Of a stretch of DNA of 39,455 nt, positions 19,805-28,678 are shown in pieces. Location of the stretch: NCBI GenBank assembly GCA_905234925.1, contig CAJOJJ010000012.1:1-39455 (forward strand). The letters run 5' to 3'. Under the pieces are notes generated by a model. That model was not told the origin of the DNA. It saw only the letters and a list, made by a program, of their open reading frames with translations, and did not search any database. How positions within the stretch are numbered: the stretch's first letter is position 1; every line of letters begins with the position of its first letter. This stretch comes from an uncultured Endomicrobiia bacterium. GTDB taxonomy: Bacteria; Elusimicrobiota; Endomicrobiia; Endomicrobiales; Endomicrobiaceae. The position numbers and the translations under genes are program-made.

Positions 19805-20449
19805 CTATTGTCTGTTCTGTTCTACTAATTTTTTGTTTGCCGTAATTTTCAATTCTACTCTTCTGTTTTTTGCTTTGTTTTCTTCAGTATCGTTTGAAGC
19901 TACAGGCTGTGTAGAACCGAACCCGATATAAGTTAATTTATAAGTGTTTAAACCGTTAGCCAAAACGAAATCATAAACGGCTTTTGCTCTTTTTTCCGAT
20001 AATGTTTGGTTAAAAGAAGCAGAACCGGTAGAATCCGTATGTCCCTGAATCTGAATAATATTTTCCGGATATTTCTTTAAAACTTTGTTCATATCGGTAA
20101 GAGTTTGTTTTGCTGAAGCAGACAATTCTGCACTGCCTGTTGTAAACAAAATATCATTTTTCAATGTAACTTCTATTCCGTTGTCGATCTTTTTTACGTC
20201 AGCAATTTTTGCCAATTCTTTAGCCTGCTTGTCATAATAGTTACCGATTAAGCCGCCTGCTGCCGCACCTGCCAAAGCACCGTAAATTGCACCTTCGGTA
20301 GATTTTCCGCCGGTGTTATGCGTAATAACTGCACCTGCTACGGCACCTACTGCTGCACCTGCACCTGCTCCTATAGCCGTTTTCTTTCCCGGTGTGGTAC
20401 ATGCACTTACAAGAACTGCACAAAACATCAATACTAATACTTTCTTCAT
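19805..20449 (-). CDS. OmpA-family lipoprotein with glycine zipper
   Basis: Lipobox 'LVSACTT', 'AIGAGAGAAVGAVAGAV', OmpA domain 'IQIQGHTDSTGSASFNQTLSEKRAKAVYDFV'. Confidence 0.92.
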   Translation of the reverse strand: MKKVLVLMFCAVLVSACTTPGKKTAIGAGAGAAVGAVAGAVITHNTGGKSTEGAIYGALAGAAAGGLIGNYYDKQAKELAKIADVKKIDNGIEVTLKNDILFTTGSAELSASAKQTLTDMNKVLKKYPENIIQIQGHTDSTGSASFNQTLSEKRAKAVYDFVLANGLNTYKLTYIGFGSTQPVASNDTEENKAKNRRVELKITANKKLVEQNRQ

Positions 20450-20596
20450 ACTGCTCTCCTTATTTTTGTTTTTGTAGATTTTATAATTTTACAATTTAAA
20501 TATCAAATATTTTAAAGTATAAAAACTTTTTAATTGATAAATAGAAATTTTTATATTGCAAAAATCTTATAAATGTTATAGAATATACAACTTGAT

Positions 20597-20732
20597 AACA
20601 ATTAGCAGTTAGAAATTATAAATTAGCAATTTCGGAAATATAAATAATACTTTAGATTTTTTCGCAAAGCGAAAAAATGCTATTGAAAAATACATAAAAT
20701 ACATAAATTGCTAATTGCTCATTTCTAATTAA
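20597..20732. repeat. Octamer-arm inverted element upstream of leuD (AATTAGCA class)
   Basis: Left CAATTAGCAGTTAGAAATTATAAATTAGCAATTT; right, reverse complemented, TAATTAGAAATGAGCAATTAGCAATTT; hairpin TTTTTTCGCAAAGCGAAAAAA between. Confidence 0.75.
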
Positions 20733-20746
20733 AAAAGAGGTGAAAA

Positions 20747-21244
20747 ATGTCAAATATTAAACTTAAAGGAACTGTGTTTAAATATGGAGCAAATGTAAAT
20801 ACAGATGAAATAATCCCTGCAAGATACCTAACTACTTCAGATCCGAAAGAACTTGCAAAGTATTGTATGAAAGATATCGACGATACTTTTGCCGAGGAAG
20901 TTAAGCCGGGCGACATTATTGTTGCCGACAAGAATTTCGGATGCGGTTCGTCCAGAGAACATGCTCCTATATCCATTAAAGGTGCAGGTGTATCGTGCGT
21001 AATAGCAAAATCTTTTGCAAGAATATTTTTCAGAAACTGCATAAATATCGGGCTTCCTATTATTGAATCCGACGAAGCTGTTGACGGTATAAGTGCAGGC
21101 GACAAACTTGAAATAGATTTGGCAAAAGGTGAAATTACAAATATAACAAAAAAAGAAAAATATAAAGCTCAGCCGTTTCCGGAATTTATGCAGAAATTAA
21201 TAAAAGCCGGCGGATTGCTTTCCTACATTAAGGAGGAAAAATAG
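20747..21244 (+). CDS. leuD: 3-isopropylmalate dehydratase small subunit
   Basis: '[33 protein letters not shown]', '[22 protein letters not shown]'. Confidence 0.94.
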   Translation: MSNIKLKGTVFKYGANVNTDEIIPARYLTTSDPKELAKYCMKDIDDTFAEEVKPGDIIVADKNFGCGSSREHAPISIKGAGVSCVIAKSFARIFFRNCINIGLPIIESDEAVDGISAGDKLEIDLAKGEITNITKKEKYKAQPFPEFMQKLIKAGGLLSYIKEEK

Positions 21245-22309
21245 ATGTCTAAAACTTATAAAATAGCTCTTATCGGAGGAGACGGAACAGGCCCTGAAGT
21301 AATAAGAGAGGGAGTAAAAGTTATCAATGCCGCAGCAGCAAAAACAGGTGCAAAATTCGAATTTGTTAATTACGATTTGGGCGGAGAAAGATATAAAAAA
21401 ACAGGCGAAATTCTTCCCGACAGCTGTATAGAAGAATTTAAAAAATTTGATGCAATGTATCTCGGTGCTATCGGGCATCCGGATGTTAAGCCCGGTATTC
21501 TTGAAAAAGGTATTTTGTTGAAGTTAAGGTTTGCTCTCGACCAATACATAAACTTAAGACCGGTCAAACTTTATGAAGGTGTTGACTGCCCGTTAAAAAA
21601 TAAAGAACCTAAAGATATTGATTTTGTAGTAGTAAGAGAGAATACGGAAGGTCTTTATCTCGGTGCGGGCGGATTTTTAAAAAAAGATACGCCTTACGAA
21701 GTTGCAACACAGGAATCCATTAATACAAGATTCGGTGTTGACAGATGCTTGAAATATGCTTTTGAATTGACGAAAAAAAGAAATAAAAATAATAAACTTA
21801 CATTATGCGGAAAAACCAATGTTTTAACGTTTGCATCTGACTTGTGGGAGAGAGCTTTCAGAGCTATGGGTGCAAAAAGTTATCCCAACATAGAGTTAAA
21901 CTATGTAAACGTTGATGCGGTTTGTATGTGGATGATAAAAAATCCGGAATGGTTTGATGTTATTGTTACCGACAATTTGTTTGGCGATATTATTACGGAT
22001 TTAGCTGCAATGATACAGGGCGGTATCGGTATTTCCGCAGGCGGAAACATTAACCCCGAAGGTGTATCGATGTTTGAACCGATGGGCGGTTCCGCACCGA
22101 AATATACGGGACAGAATGTTATTAATCCGTTGGCTGCCATTTCCGCAGGAGCAATGATGCTTGAGACTATCGGTCTTGAAAAAGAAGGTAAAATGATAGA
22201 GGCTTCCATTGCAAAATCTCTTGCAAGCGGAAAGATTAAATCTTTAGCTGCAGGAAAGATGGGAATGGGAACAAGCGACGTCGGCGACTTGATTGCAACA
22301 AACTTGTAA
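21245..22309 (+). CDS. leuB: 3-isopropylmalate/isocitrate dehydrogenase family
   Basis: 'KIALIGGDGTGPEVIREG', 'VRENTEGLYLGAGG', 'VTDNLFGDIITDLAAMIQGGIGISAGGNINPEG'. Confidence 0.88.
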   Translation: MSKTYKIALIGGDGTGPEVIREGVKVINAAAAKTGAKFEFVNYDLGGERYKKTGEILPDSCIEEFKKFDAMYLGAIGHPDVKPGILEKGILLKLRFALDQYINLRPVKLYEGVDCPLKNKEPKDIDFVVVRENTEGLYLGAGGFLKKDTPYEVATQESINTRFGVDRCLKYAFELTKKRNKNNKLTLCGKTNVLTFASDLWERAFRAMGAKSYPNIELNYVNVDAVCMWMIKNPEWFDVIVTDNLFGDIITDLAAMIQGGIGISAGGNINPEGVSMFEPMGGSAPKYTGQNVINPLAAISAGAMMLETIGLEKEGKMIEASIAKSLASGKIKSLAAGKMGMGTSDVGDLIATNL

Positions 22310-22323
22310 ATTCCTTATAGTCC

Positions 22324-22678
22324 GTCATTGCGAGGAACAAAGTGACGAAGCAATCTTATGTTTGTATAATGACAAATTACAAGAATACGACTTTATATAC
22401 AGGTGTAACAAACAATATTGTTAGAAGAGTATATGAACATAAAAATAGTTTAGTAAAAGGGTTTACTTCAAAATACCGATTAACAAAATTAGTTTATTAT
22501 GAAGTATTTAATGACATAACGCTTGCAATACAAAGAGAAAAACAAATAAAAGGAGGTTCAAGGAAGAATAAAGAAAATTTAGTAAATTCTATGAATAAAG
22601 AGTGGAAAGATTTGTACAATTCAGTAATATACTAAGCACACTTCGTGTGCAAGATTGCCGCGCTTCGCTCGCAATGAC
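22324..22678 (+). mobile_element. Candidate GIY-YIG cassette bounded by inverted REP-like ends
   Basis: Left end 22324-22355 GTCATTGCGAGgaacaaagtgacgaaGCAATC; right end 22653-22678, reverse complement GTCATTGCGAGcgaagcgcGGCAATC. Confidence 0.6.
22342..22635 (+). CDS. Small GIY-YIG nuclease-domain protein
   Basis: 'SYVCIMTNYKNTTLYTGVTNNIVRRVYEHKNSLVKGFTSKYRLTKLVYYEVFNDITLAIQREKQIKGGSRKNKENLV'. GTG start lies in the left REP-like end. Confidence 0.92.
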   Translation: MTKQSYVCIMTNYKNTTLYTGVTNNIVRRVYEHKNSLVKGFTSKYRLTKLVYYEVFNDITLAIQREKQIKGGSRKNKENLVNSMNKEWKDLYNSVIY

Positions 22679-22711
22679 GACGAAACGAGGAATAAAAATG
22701 GAGACAAGAAA

Positions 22712-23728
22712 ATGAAGAAGTATAAAGTAGCAGTTGTAGGGGCAACCGGCGTAGTCGGTAACGAAATGATAAAAATGTTGGAAAACAGAAATTTTCCCGT
22801 TGAGTCGATAAAGTTGTTGGCTTCACAGAGAAGCGTAGGCAAAAAATTGAAATTCAAAGGGCAAGATGTTCCCGTAGAACTTTTAACACACGATAGCGGT
22901 AAAGGCGTAGATTTGGCACTTTTTAGTGCAGGCGGAGGAACATCTTTAGAGTTTGCTCCCTCATTTGCAAAAGACGGCTGTTTTGTAGTAGATAACTCCA
23001 GTGCTTGGAGAATGAACGACAATTGTCCGCTTGTTGTTCCTGAAGTTAACCCGGACGATTTGTGCAAAGATAAAAAAATTATTGCTAACCCTAACTGTTC
23101 CACAATTCAGATGGTTGTAGCATTAAAACCTTTGCACGACTATGCAAAAATTAAAAGAGTTATAGTTTCTACATATCAGGCAGTTTCCGGTGCAGGTTCA
23201 AAAGGTATTCACGATTTGGAAAACCAAACAAAAGCACTCGGAAAAGGCGAACAGATTCCCGCTTTGGAAAAGTTCCCTTATCAGATAGCATTTAATTTAA
23301 TTCCTCATATAGATGTTTTTGAAGAAAACGGATATACGAAAGAAGAAATGAAAATGACTAACGAAACAATGAAAATTATGGGCGATAAAGGCATAAAAGT
23401 AAGTGCAACCTGCGTTCGTGTTCCCGTATTGAGAGCTCACAGTGAATCCGTATGGATTGAAACTGAAAAAGAGCTTACTCCGGAAAAAGCAAGAGAACTT
23501 TTATCCTCTGCAAAAGGTGTAGAACTTATCGATAATCCGAAAGAAAACAAATATCCTATGCCGTTGTTTGCACAGAATCAGCAGAAAACTTTTGTCGGAA
23601 GAATCAGAAAAGATATTTCTACAACTAACGGATTGACGTTTTGGGTAGTTTCTGATAACCTGTTAAAAGGGGCAGCATTGAATGCCGTCGAAATCGCCGA
23701 AATGTTGATTGCACGAAATATATTGTAA
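22712..23728 (+). CDS. asd: Aspartate-semialdehyde dehydrogenase
   Basis: 'KVAVVGATGVVGNEMIKMLENRNFPVESIKLLAS', 'IIANPNCSTIQMVVALKPLHD'. The ORF-track start 22655 is inside the repeat; true start likely 22712. Confidence 0.96.
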   Translation: MKKYKVAVVGATGVVGNEMIKMLENRNFPVESIKLLASQRSVGKKLKFKGQDVPVELLTHDSGKGVDLALFSAGGGTSLEFAPSFAKDGCFVVDNSSAWRMNDNCPLVVPEVNPDDLCKDKKIIANPNCSTIQMVVALKPLHDYAKIKRVIVSTYQAVSGAGSKGIHDLENQTKALGKGEQIPALEKFPYQIAFNLIPHIDVFEENGYTKEEMKMTNETMKIMGDKGIKVSATCVRVPVLRAHSESVWIETEKELTPEKARELLSSAKGVELIDNPKENKYPMPLFAQNQQKTFVGRIRKDISTTNGLTFWVVSDNLLKGAALNAVEIAEMLIARNIL

Positions 23729-23730
23729 TT

Positions 23731-23837
23731 TCGACATCATCTTTTGAATTTATACATCGCAATAGCGAGCCTCATTTACTTTTCAATGTAAACTTCGGCT
23801 CGCTATTACTTCGTCTAAATCCAAAATATTTCGTCGA
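23731..23837 (+). repeat. Nested-palindrome element, copy 2
   Basis: Outer TCGAC/GTCGA; middle stem AATAGCGAGCC/GGCTCGCTATT; apical TTTAC/GTAAA; arm CTTCGTCTAAATCCAAAAT. Confidence 0.8.
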
Positions 23838-23867
23838 TTCGGAGTGTTCTTTGCCCTATTCACTTTT

Positions 23868-23896
23868 GTCATTCCCGAAATTTGTAATCGGGAATC
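23868..23896 (+). repeat. REP-like palindrome
   Basis: GTCATTCCCGAAATTTGTAATCGGGAATC. Confidence 0.78.
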
Positions 23897-23944
23897 TATG
23901 TTAATTGAATACCTCTTTTTACCTAATCTTCTTATCTTCAAAAA

Positions 23945-24038
23945 AGTACACCGCGTGGTTGTGTTTCTTCATTTCATCATAAACTTTGCAGTTTTTTCTG
24001 TATCCTGGCATTCTCTGATAAATTTCCATTTTTTTGTC
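23945..24038 (+). repeat. Half-element with shared tail (second copy)
   Basis: AGTACACCGCGTGGTTGTGTTTCTTCATTTCATCATAAAC then CTTTGCAGTTTTTTCTGTatCCTgGcATTCTctGATAAATTTCC...TTTTTTTGTCG. Confidence 0.65.
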
Positions 24039-24073
24039 GTCATTGCGAGCCGACGAAGTCGGCGTGGCAATCC
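24039..24073 (+). repeat. REP-like element
   Basis: GTCATTGCGAGCCGACGAAGTCGGCGTGGCAATCC; one mismatch to the prepilin-leader copy. Confidence 0.9.
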
Positions 24074-24093
24074 AGCGTCGTTGCCTTTTCGTT

Positions 24094-24119
24094 GTCATCC
24101 CGCACTTGATGCGGAATCC
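24094..24119 (+). repeat. REP-like palindrome
   Basis: GTCATCCCGCACTTGATGCGGAATCC. Confidence 0.78.
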
Positions 24120-24168
24120 ACGTTTGCTGTTGCCGTTTCATCGTTCAATTATAAATTGCCTTTTCTGC

Positions 24169-24267
24169 TTTGCAAAATATTAAATATTTTTATAAGTATA
24201 CTTTACAAAATATTTAATATTTTTATAAGTTGACTTTACAAAATATTTAATATATAATATATTTATG
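24169..24267 (+). repeat. Three 33-bp direct repeats upstream of the ATPase gene
   Basis: TTTGCAAAATATTAAATATTTTTATAAGTATAC / TTTACAAAATATTTAATATTTTTATAAGTTGAC / TTTACAAAATATTTAATATATAATATATTTATG in exact 33-bp register. Confidence 0.93.
24230..24258 (+). promoter_or_regulatory. Sigma70 promoter formed across iterons 2 and 3; predicted leaderless
   Basis: TTGACT-N17-TATAAT with ATG starting 7 nt after the -10 end. Confidence 0.75.
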
Positions 24268-25485
24268 ATAAAAAGAAATGTTTTAAAAAATATCAACAAA
24301 TACATAAACACGGACGATATTATAGTATTGCATGGAGCAAGGCAAGTAGGAAAAACATCTATAATGAAGATGTTATATGAAGATATAAAAACTGCCAAAT
24401 ACTATTTTGACTTGGAAGATAGCAGATTTTTATCAATATGCAATAACGGAATTGAAGATATTTTGTCTTTTTTACAGCAGAAAGGAATAATAAAAAACAA
24501 AGAAGACAAATGTTGTATTTTTATAGATGAAGTTCAATATTTGACAAATCCATCTTCTTTACTAAAACTTACTTATGACCACTACAAAAATGTAAAACTT
24601 ATAGTTTCAGGTTCATCCAGTTTTAATATAAAGAAAAAATTTAAAGATTCCTTAGTCGGAAGAACTGTTGACTTTGAGATTTTTCCTTTAAATTTTGAAG
24701 AATTTTTATTGTTCAAAGAAGAAAAAATAGATTTAACAAAAAAAATAACAAATGAAACTATACTGAAAAATTTGTCTGATTTATATAAAGAATTTGTTCT
24801 CTGCGGCGGATACCCAAAAATAGTTTTAACAAACGAAACAGAGATGAAAGAAACTTATCTACAGCAGATAATTGATACTTACATTAATAAAGATATAAGA
24901 GATTTGGCTAATGTAAAATATATCGACAGATTTAATAGATTAATTCAGGTTTTAGCTTCACAAAGCGGTAATTTATTAAATGTTTCCGAATTATCAAATA
25001 CTGCTAAACTTGCACGGCAAACAGTAGAGGAATATCTTTTTATATTAGAATCTACATATATCATAAAGTTAGTTTCCCCATATTATAACAATATTCGTTC
25101 TGAACTTTTTAAGATGCCGAAAATATTTTTTTATGACACGGGAATACTTTCTATGTTGTGGATGAAAATGTTACCGAAAGAATTGTTGGGAAATATTTTT
25201 GAAACTTCAGTTTTTTCCGAACTGTTAAAAAAATTCAAAAAAGAAAATATTTATTTTTGGAGAACGCAAAATAAGCAGGAAATAGATTTTATAATAAAAG
25301 ATAAACAAAAAATAATTCCATTAGAATCAAAAATTAAAAGTTCTTCTTTTTCTAATACTGCAATGAAATTTTTTGCAGAAAATTATAAAATAAAAGATTG
25401 TTATTGTATGAGTTTTGAAGGAAGTAAAGAAGATATCGAAAGTGCAAAATTTCTAAATCCCTGGGATATTTATAGTAGTTTATAA
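24265..25485 (+). CDS. AAA ATPase with DUF4143-type C-terminal nuclease-like domain
   Basis: 'IIVLHGARQVGKTSIMKMLYE', 'CCIFIDEVQYL', 'LIVSGSSSF', 'FWRTQNKQEIDFIIKDKQKIIPLESKIK'. Confidence 0.92.
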   Translation: MIKRNVLKNINKYINTDDIIVLHGARQVGKTSIMKMLYEDIKTAKYYFDLEDSRFLSICNNGIEDILSFLQQKGIIKNKEDKCCIFIDEVQYLTNPSSLLKLTYDHYKNVKLIVSGSSSFNIKKKFKDSLVGRTVDFEIFPLNFEEFLLFKEEKIDLTKKITNETILKNLSDLYKEFVLCGGYPKIVLTNETEMKETYLQQIIDTYINKDIRDLANVKYIDRFNRLIQVLASQSGNLLNVSELSNTAKLARQTVEEYLFILESTYIIKLVSPYYNNIRSELFKMPKIFFYDTGILSMLWMKMLPKELLGNIFETSVFSELLKKFKKENIYFWRTQNKQEIDFIIKDKQKIIPLESKIKSSSFSNTAMKFFAENYKIKDCYCMSFEGSKEDIESAKFLNPWDIYSSL

Positions 25486-25517
25486 TATAAAATAAAAAAT
25501 AATTTGGAGGGGAAGAA

Positions 25518-26093
25518 ATGCTTACTGTAGTTTTGGTTATTTTGGTAGTAATATGTTTGGCTGTTTTGTTTACAATTTTGTTTTTCTGGTCAACGTATAA
25601 CAGATTAATTATTTTAAGAAACAGAATGAAAGAAGCTTGGAGTGATATTGAAGTTTTATTGAAGAGAAGACACGATTTAATACCGAACCTTGTTGAAACA
25701 GTCAAAGGCTATGCCTCTCATGAAAAAAGTACACTTGAGGCTGTTATTAAAGCAAGAAATATGGCTGTATCGACGAATAATAAGACAATAGAACAGCAGG
25801 CTCAATCCGAAAACTTTTTAAGCGGAACATTAAAATCTCTTTTTGCCGTATCGGAAAATTATCCCGATTTAAAAGCAAATGTAAATTTCCTTGAATTGCA
25901 AAAAGAGCTTGTAGATACTGAAAATAAAATTCAAGCTTCAAGAAGATTTTACAACACGAACGTTTTGGCGTTAAATACGAAAATAGAATTGTTCCCCAGC
26001 AACATTATTGCCAACTATTTTAAGTTTGAAAAAGGACAATTCTTTAATATTGAAAATAATGAAGACAAAGAACCGGCAAAAATAAAATTTTAA
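25518..26093 (+). CDS. lemA: LemA family protein
   Basis: 'YNRLIILRNRMKEAWSDIEVLLKRRHDLIPNLVETVKGYASHEKSTLEAVIKARN'. Confidence 0.95.
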   Translation: MLTVVLVILVVICLAVLFTILFFWSTYNRLIILRNRMKEAWSDIEVLLKRRHDLIPNLVETVKGYASHEKSTLEAVIKARNMAVSTNNKTIEQQAQSENFLSGTLKSLFAVSENYPDLKANVNFLELQKELVDTENKIQASRRFYNTNVLALNTKIELFPSNIIANYFKFEKGQFFNIENNEDKEPAKIKF

Positions 26094-26100
26094 AACAGCA

Positions 26101-26210
26101 GGTTATTAGTTTATAAGGTTATGAGATTATAAGATTATAAGTTTAACGACAAAAAACTTATAAACTTATAAACAAACTGATAACCTTATAACCTGATAAC
26201 CTTATAATCT
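26101..26210. repeat. Octamer-arm inverted element (ATAAGGTT class)
   Basis: Left arm ttataaggttatgagattataagattataa; core GTTTAACGACAAAAAACT; inverted right arm ctgataaccttataacctgataaccttataatct. Confidence 0.82.
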
Positions 26211-26216
26211 AAAATT

Positions 26217-27209
26217 ATGAACATTACAACTTATGACTATATCGACAGCAACAAGAGAAAAACAATTTTATTGATTGTTTTATTTCCTGTCAGTTTATTG
26301 TTTTTATTTTTTATAACGATATATCTTGCAATAAGTTTTTTCCCGGAATTAAAGGTAAATGATTCTCCAGTCTTTATTCAGATTTTTGAGTATTATTGGG
26401 AATTCTTTGTGGTAAGTATTCTTTTTTCCGTCATATGGACATTTATTGTTTTTTCGGAAGGAAGTAATATGGTTCTGAAAATGGTTGATGCCGAAGAGGC
26501 AAGTAATCGCAGCCCGATATATAAGGATATTAGAAGAATATTGGAAAATGTTTCTATAACTGCAGGAATTCCCACACCGAAACTTTATATTTTAAGTATG
26601 GAGCCTGGACTGAATGCTTTTGCCATAGGAACAAATGAAAATAATTCCGCCGTTGTACTGACGAAAGGTATAATTGAAACTTTGGACAGTTCGGAATTGG
26701 AAGCCGTTATTGCTCATGAGGTTGCACATATTGTTCACCAAGATACCAAACTTATGATGGTAATTACGCTTGTAATAGGCTTTTTTACGCTTGTCGGCGG
26801 TTTTCTTATAAGAGGAACAAGGCGAGGCAGAGTTAGAGTAAATACCAAAGCCGGAAGGGGAGCTTTCTTTTTAATACTTATGGGCTTGATTCTTTATATT
26901 TACGGAAATATTGTTGCCCCTCTTATTAGACTGGCTGTTTCCAGAACAAGAGAATTTCAGGCGGATGCAAAATCAGCTCTTATGACAAGGAATCCTCAGG
27001 CATTAATATCTGCACTCAAAAAAATATCCAACAGACCGATAGTTTCAAGATTTGAAGGTAATGAACTGATGTCGCCTATGTGTATTGTGAGCCCTTTAAC
27101 GATAAAAGTTTCTTTGTTTGATACTTTGTCAAATTTATCCAGCACACACCCTCCCATAGAAAAAAGAATTAAAGCCTTGGAAGTTATGGACGGAAAAATA
27201 ATTGATTAA
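26217..27209 (+). CDS. htpX: M48-family metalloprotease (HtpX-like)
   Basis: 'VIAHEVAHIVHQDTKLMM' (HExxH), four TM segments, 'SSTHPPIEKRIKALE'. Confidence 0.92.
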   Translation: MNITTYDYIDSNKRKTILLIVLFPVSLLFLFFITIYLAISFFPELKVNDSPVFIQIFEYYWEFFVVSILFSVIWTFIVFSEGSNMVLKMVDAEEASNRSPIYKDIRRILENVSITAGIPTPKLYILSMEPGLNAFAIGTNENNSAVVLTKGIIETLDSSELEAVIAHEVAHIVHQDTKLMMVITLVIGFFTLVGGFLIRGTRRGRVRVNTKAGRGAFFLILMGLILYIYGNIVAPLIRLAVSRTREFQADAKSALMTRNPQALISALKKISNRPIVSRFEGNELMSPMCIVSPLTIKVSLFDTLSNLSSTHPPIEKRIKALEVMDGKIID

Positions 27210-28678
27210 AGCATTTCTCTGATATGGTATCTTCTTGCAACATTTTTGTTGCGGACGGTATCTTGCGTTTTAAAATTCTCTGATACTTTTAAAACGGATT
27301 GAATGTTAGTGCGGATATGTCCTTCTTCAGTCGGTTCATAGACAAAAGCTCCTTTCCCGTAAGAAGACAAATCTTTAGGCATACCCCAAATTTCAAATTG
27401 AGTTTTTTTTGAATTGTTGTTGTATCTGAAAGTTTTAATTTTATTTTTTGTATAGTAAGCTATTGATGCCGATAATTGATGTTCCGGCGTCAACACATAG
27501 TCATATCCGTCGGCAAGCAGAACTTCCGCAAGGTCTTTGTATCCGTAAAAATAGTTTGTTGCATCGGCAACAGCCTGCTTATCAGAAAATTTATGTATAG
27601 GTATTATTGTGTACTTTGCGTGCAGTCCTACAAGAGTTGAAACAAATAAATTAAAAATTATTGCACCCGTAACCAATTTTTGCTTGAAAGAAAAATGTGT
27701 GTCTGCAATATCAGAATTGCCAATAAACCATTTGGCTGCTATTATAGAAAATGTAAAGTATGCAGGTATCGGCCAGTTGCCGCCAGGCAAACGCTTTAAT
27801 GCCGTAATAACATAAAACAAAATAACAGGCACGGAAAATGCGGCAAGAAATATGTTTTTGTTATCTTTGGAAAATAAATATTTTATTCCTATATAAAGTA
27901 CGGGGAAAAATAAAATTACATTGAATACAAGTGCCTGTGTACCTAAATATTCAAAAATATAATTAAATCTTATTCCATCGTTTGAAAGTCCGTGTCCTAT
28001 TTGATAAGAAAAAGAAGCCCAGTCATGTTGCCAATTCCAAATCAGTACCGGCATAAAACAAATTATTGAAATAATGACGGCAACATACATCTGATAACTT
28101 TTGAACCAATCCCACTTTTTTGCAAGCAGCACATAAATGCCCAAACTCATTACAAACAAACAGGCAGTATATTTGGAGAGCATCGACAAGCCGAAAAACA
28201 AACCTATCAAGTACCAATAATTTTGATTTTCCGTATCAATAAGTTTCCATACATAATATGTTGCAAGCGATAGAAACAGAAATACCGGCGTATCGGGAGT
28301 AATTAAAATGGATGCCGTAAAAAGTATCGGCATGCAGTGAAGTATTATGACTGCTGCACTTGCCATAACTTCATTATTAAAAATTTTTATAACAAGTTTC
28401 CATAACAAAATGCTTAAAATTACGGTAACTATAACACTTGAAAATCTTACGGCAGCTTCACCGTCGGAAAATAAGGTAGTAAGTTTGATAAAATACGCAA
28501 CCATCGGTGCGTGGTCATAGTAGCTTAATGCCAAATGCTTAGACCATAACCAATAGTATGCCTCATCGGAATGCAGTGCAATTGTGGAAATAAAAAGTTT
28601 CCATGCCGCAGAAAATATAACAAAAATAAAAGTATTTTTTAAATTGAAAATATTTTGCAGACTAAATTTCTTTATCAC
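27206..28678 (-). CDS. GT39-like (ArnT/PMT) membrane glycosyltransferase
   Basis: 'LHSDEAYYWLWSKHLALSYYDHAPMVAYFIKL', multiple TM segments. Confidence 0.88.
   Translation of the reverse strand: MIKKFSLQNIFNLKNTFIFVIFSAAWKLFISTIALHSDEAYYWLWSKHLALSYYDHAPMVAYFIKLTTLFSDGEAAVRFSSVIVTVILSILLWKLVIKIFNNEVMASAAVIILHCMPILFTASILITPDTPVFLFLSLATYYVWKLIDTENQNYWYLIGLFFGLSMLSKYTACLFVMSLGIYVLLAKKWDWFKSYQMYVAVIISIICFMPVLIWNWQHDWASFSYQIGHGLSNDGIRFNYIFEYLGTQALVFNVILFFPVLYIGIKYLFSKDNKNIFLAAFSVPVILFYVITALKRLPGGNWPIPAYFTFSIIAAKWFIGNSDIADTHFSFKQKLVTGAIIFNLFVSTLVGLHAKYTIIPIHKFSDKQAVADATNYFYGYKDLAEVLLADGYDYVLTPEHQLSASIAYYTKNKIKTFRYNNNSKKTQFEIWGMPKDLSSYGKGAFVYEPTEEGHIRTNIQSVLKVSENFKTQDTVRNKNVARRYHIREML

Noticed and set aside
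20747-22309. Missing leuC between leuD and leuB
   Set aside because: leuC can lie elsewhere in the genome; a 39-kb window cannot show absence.
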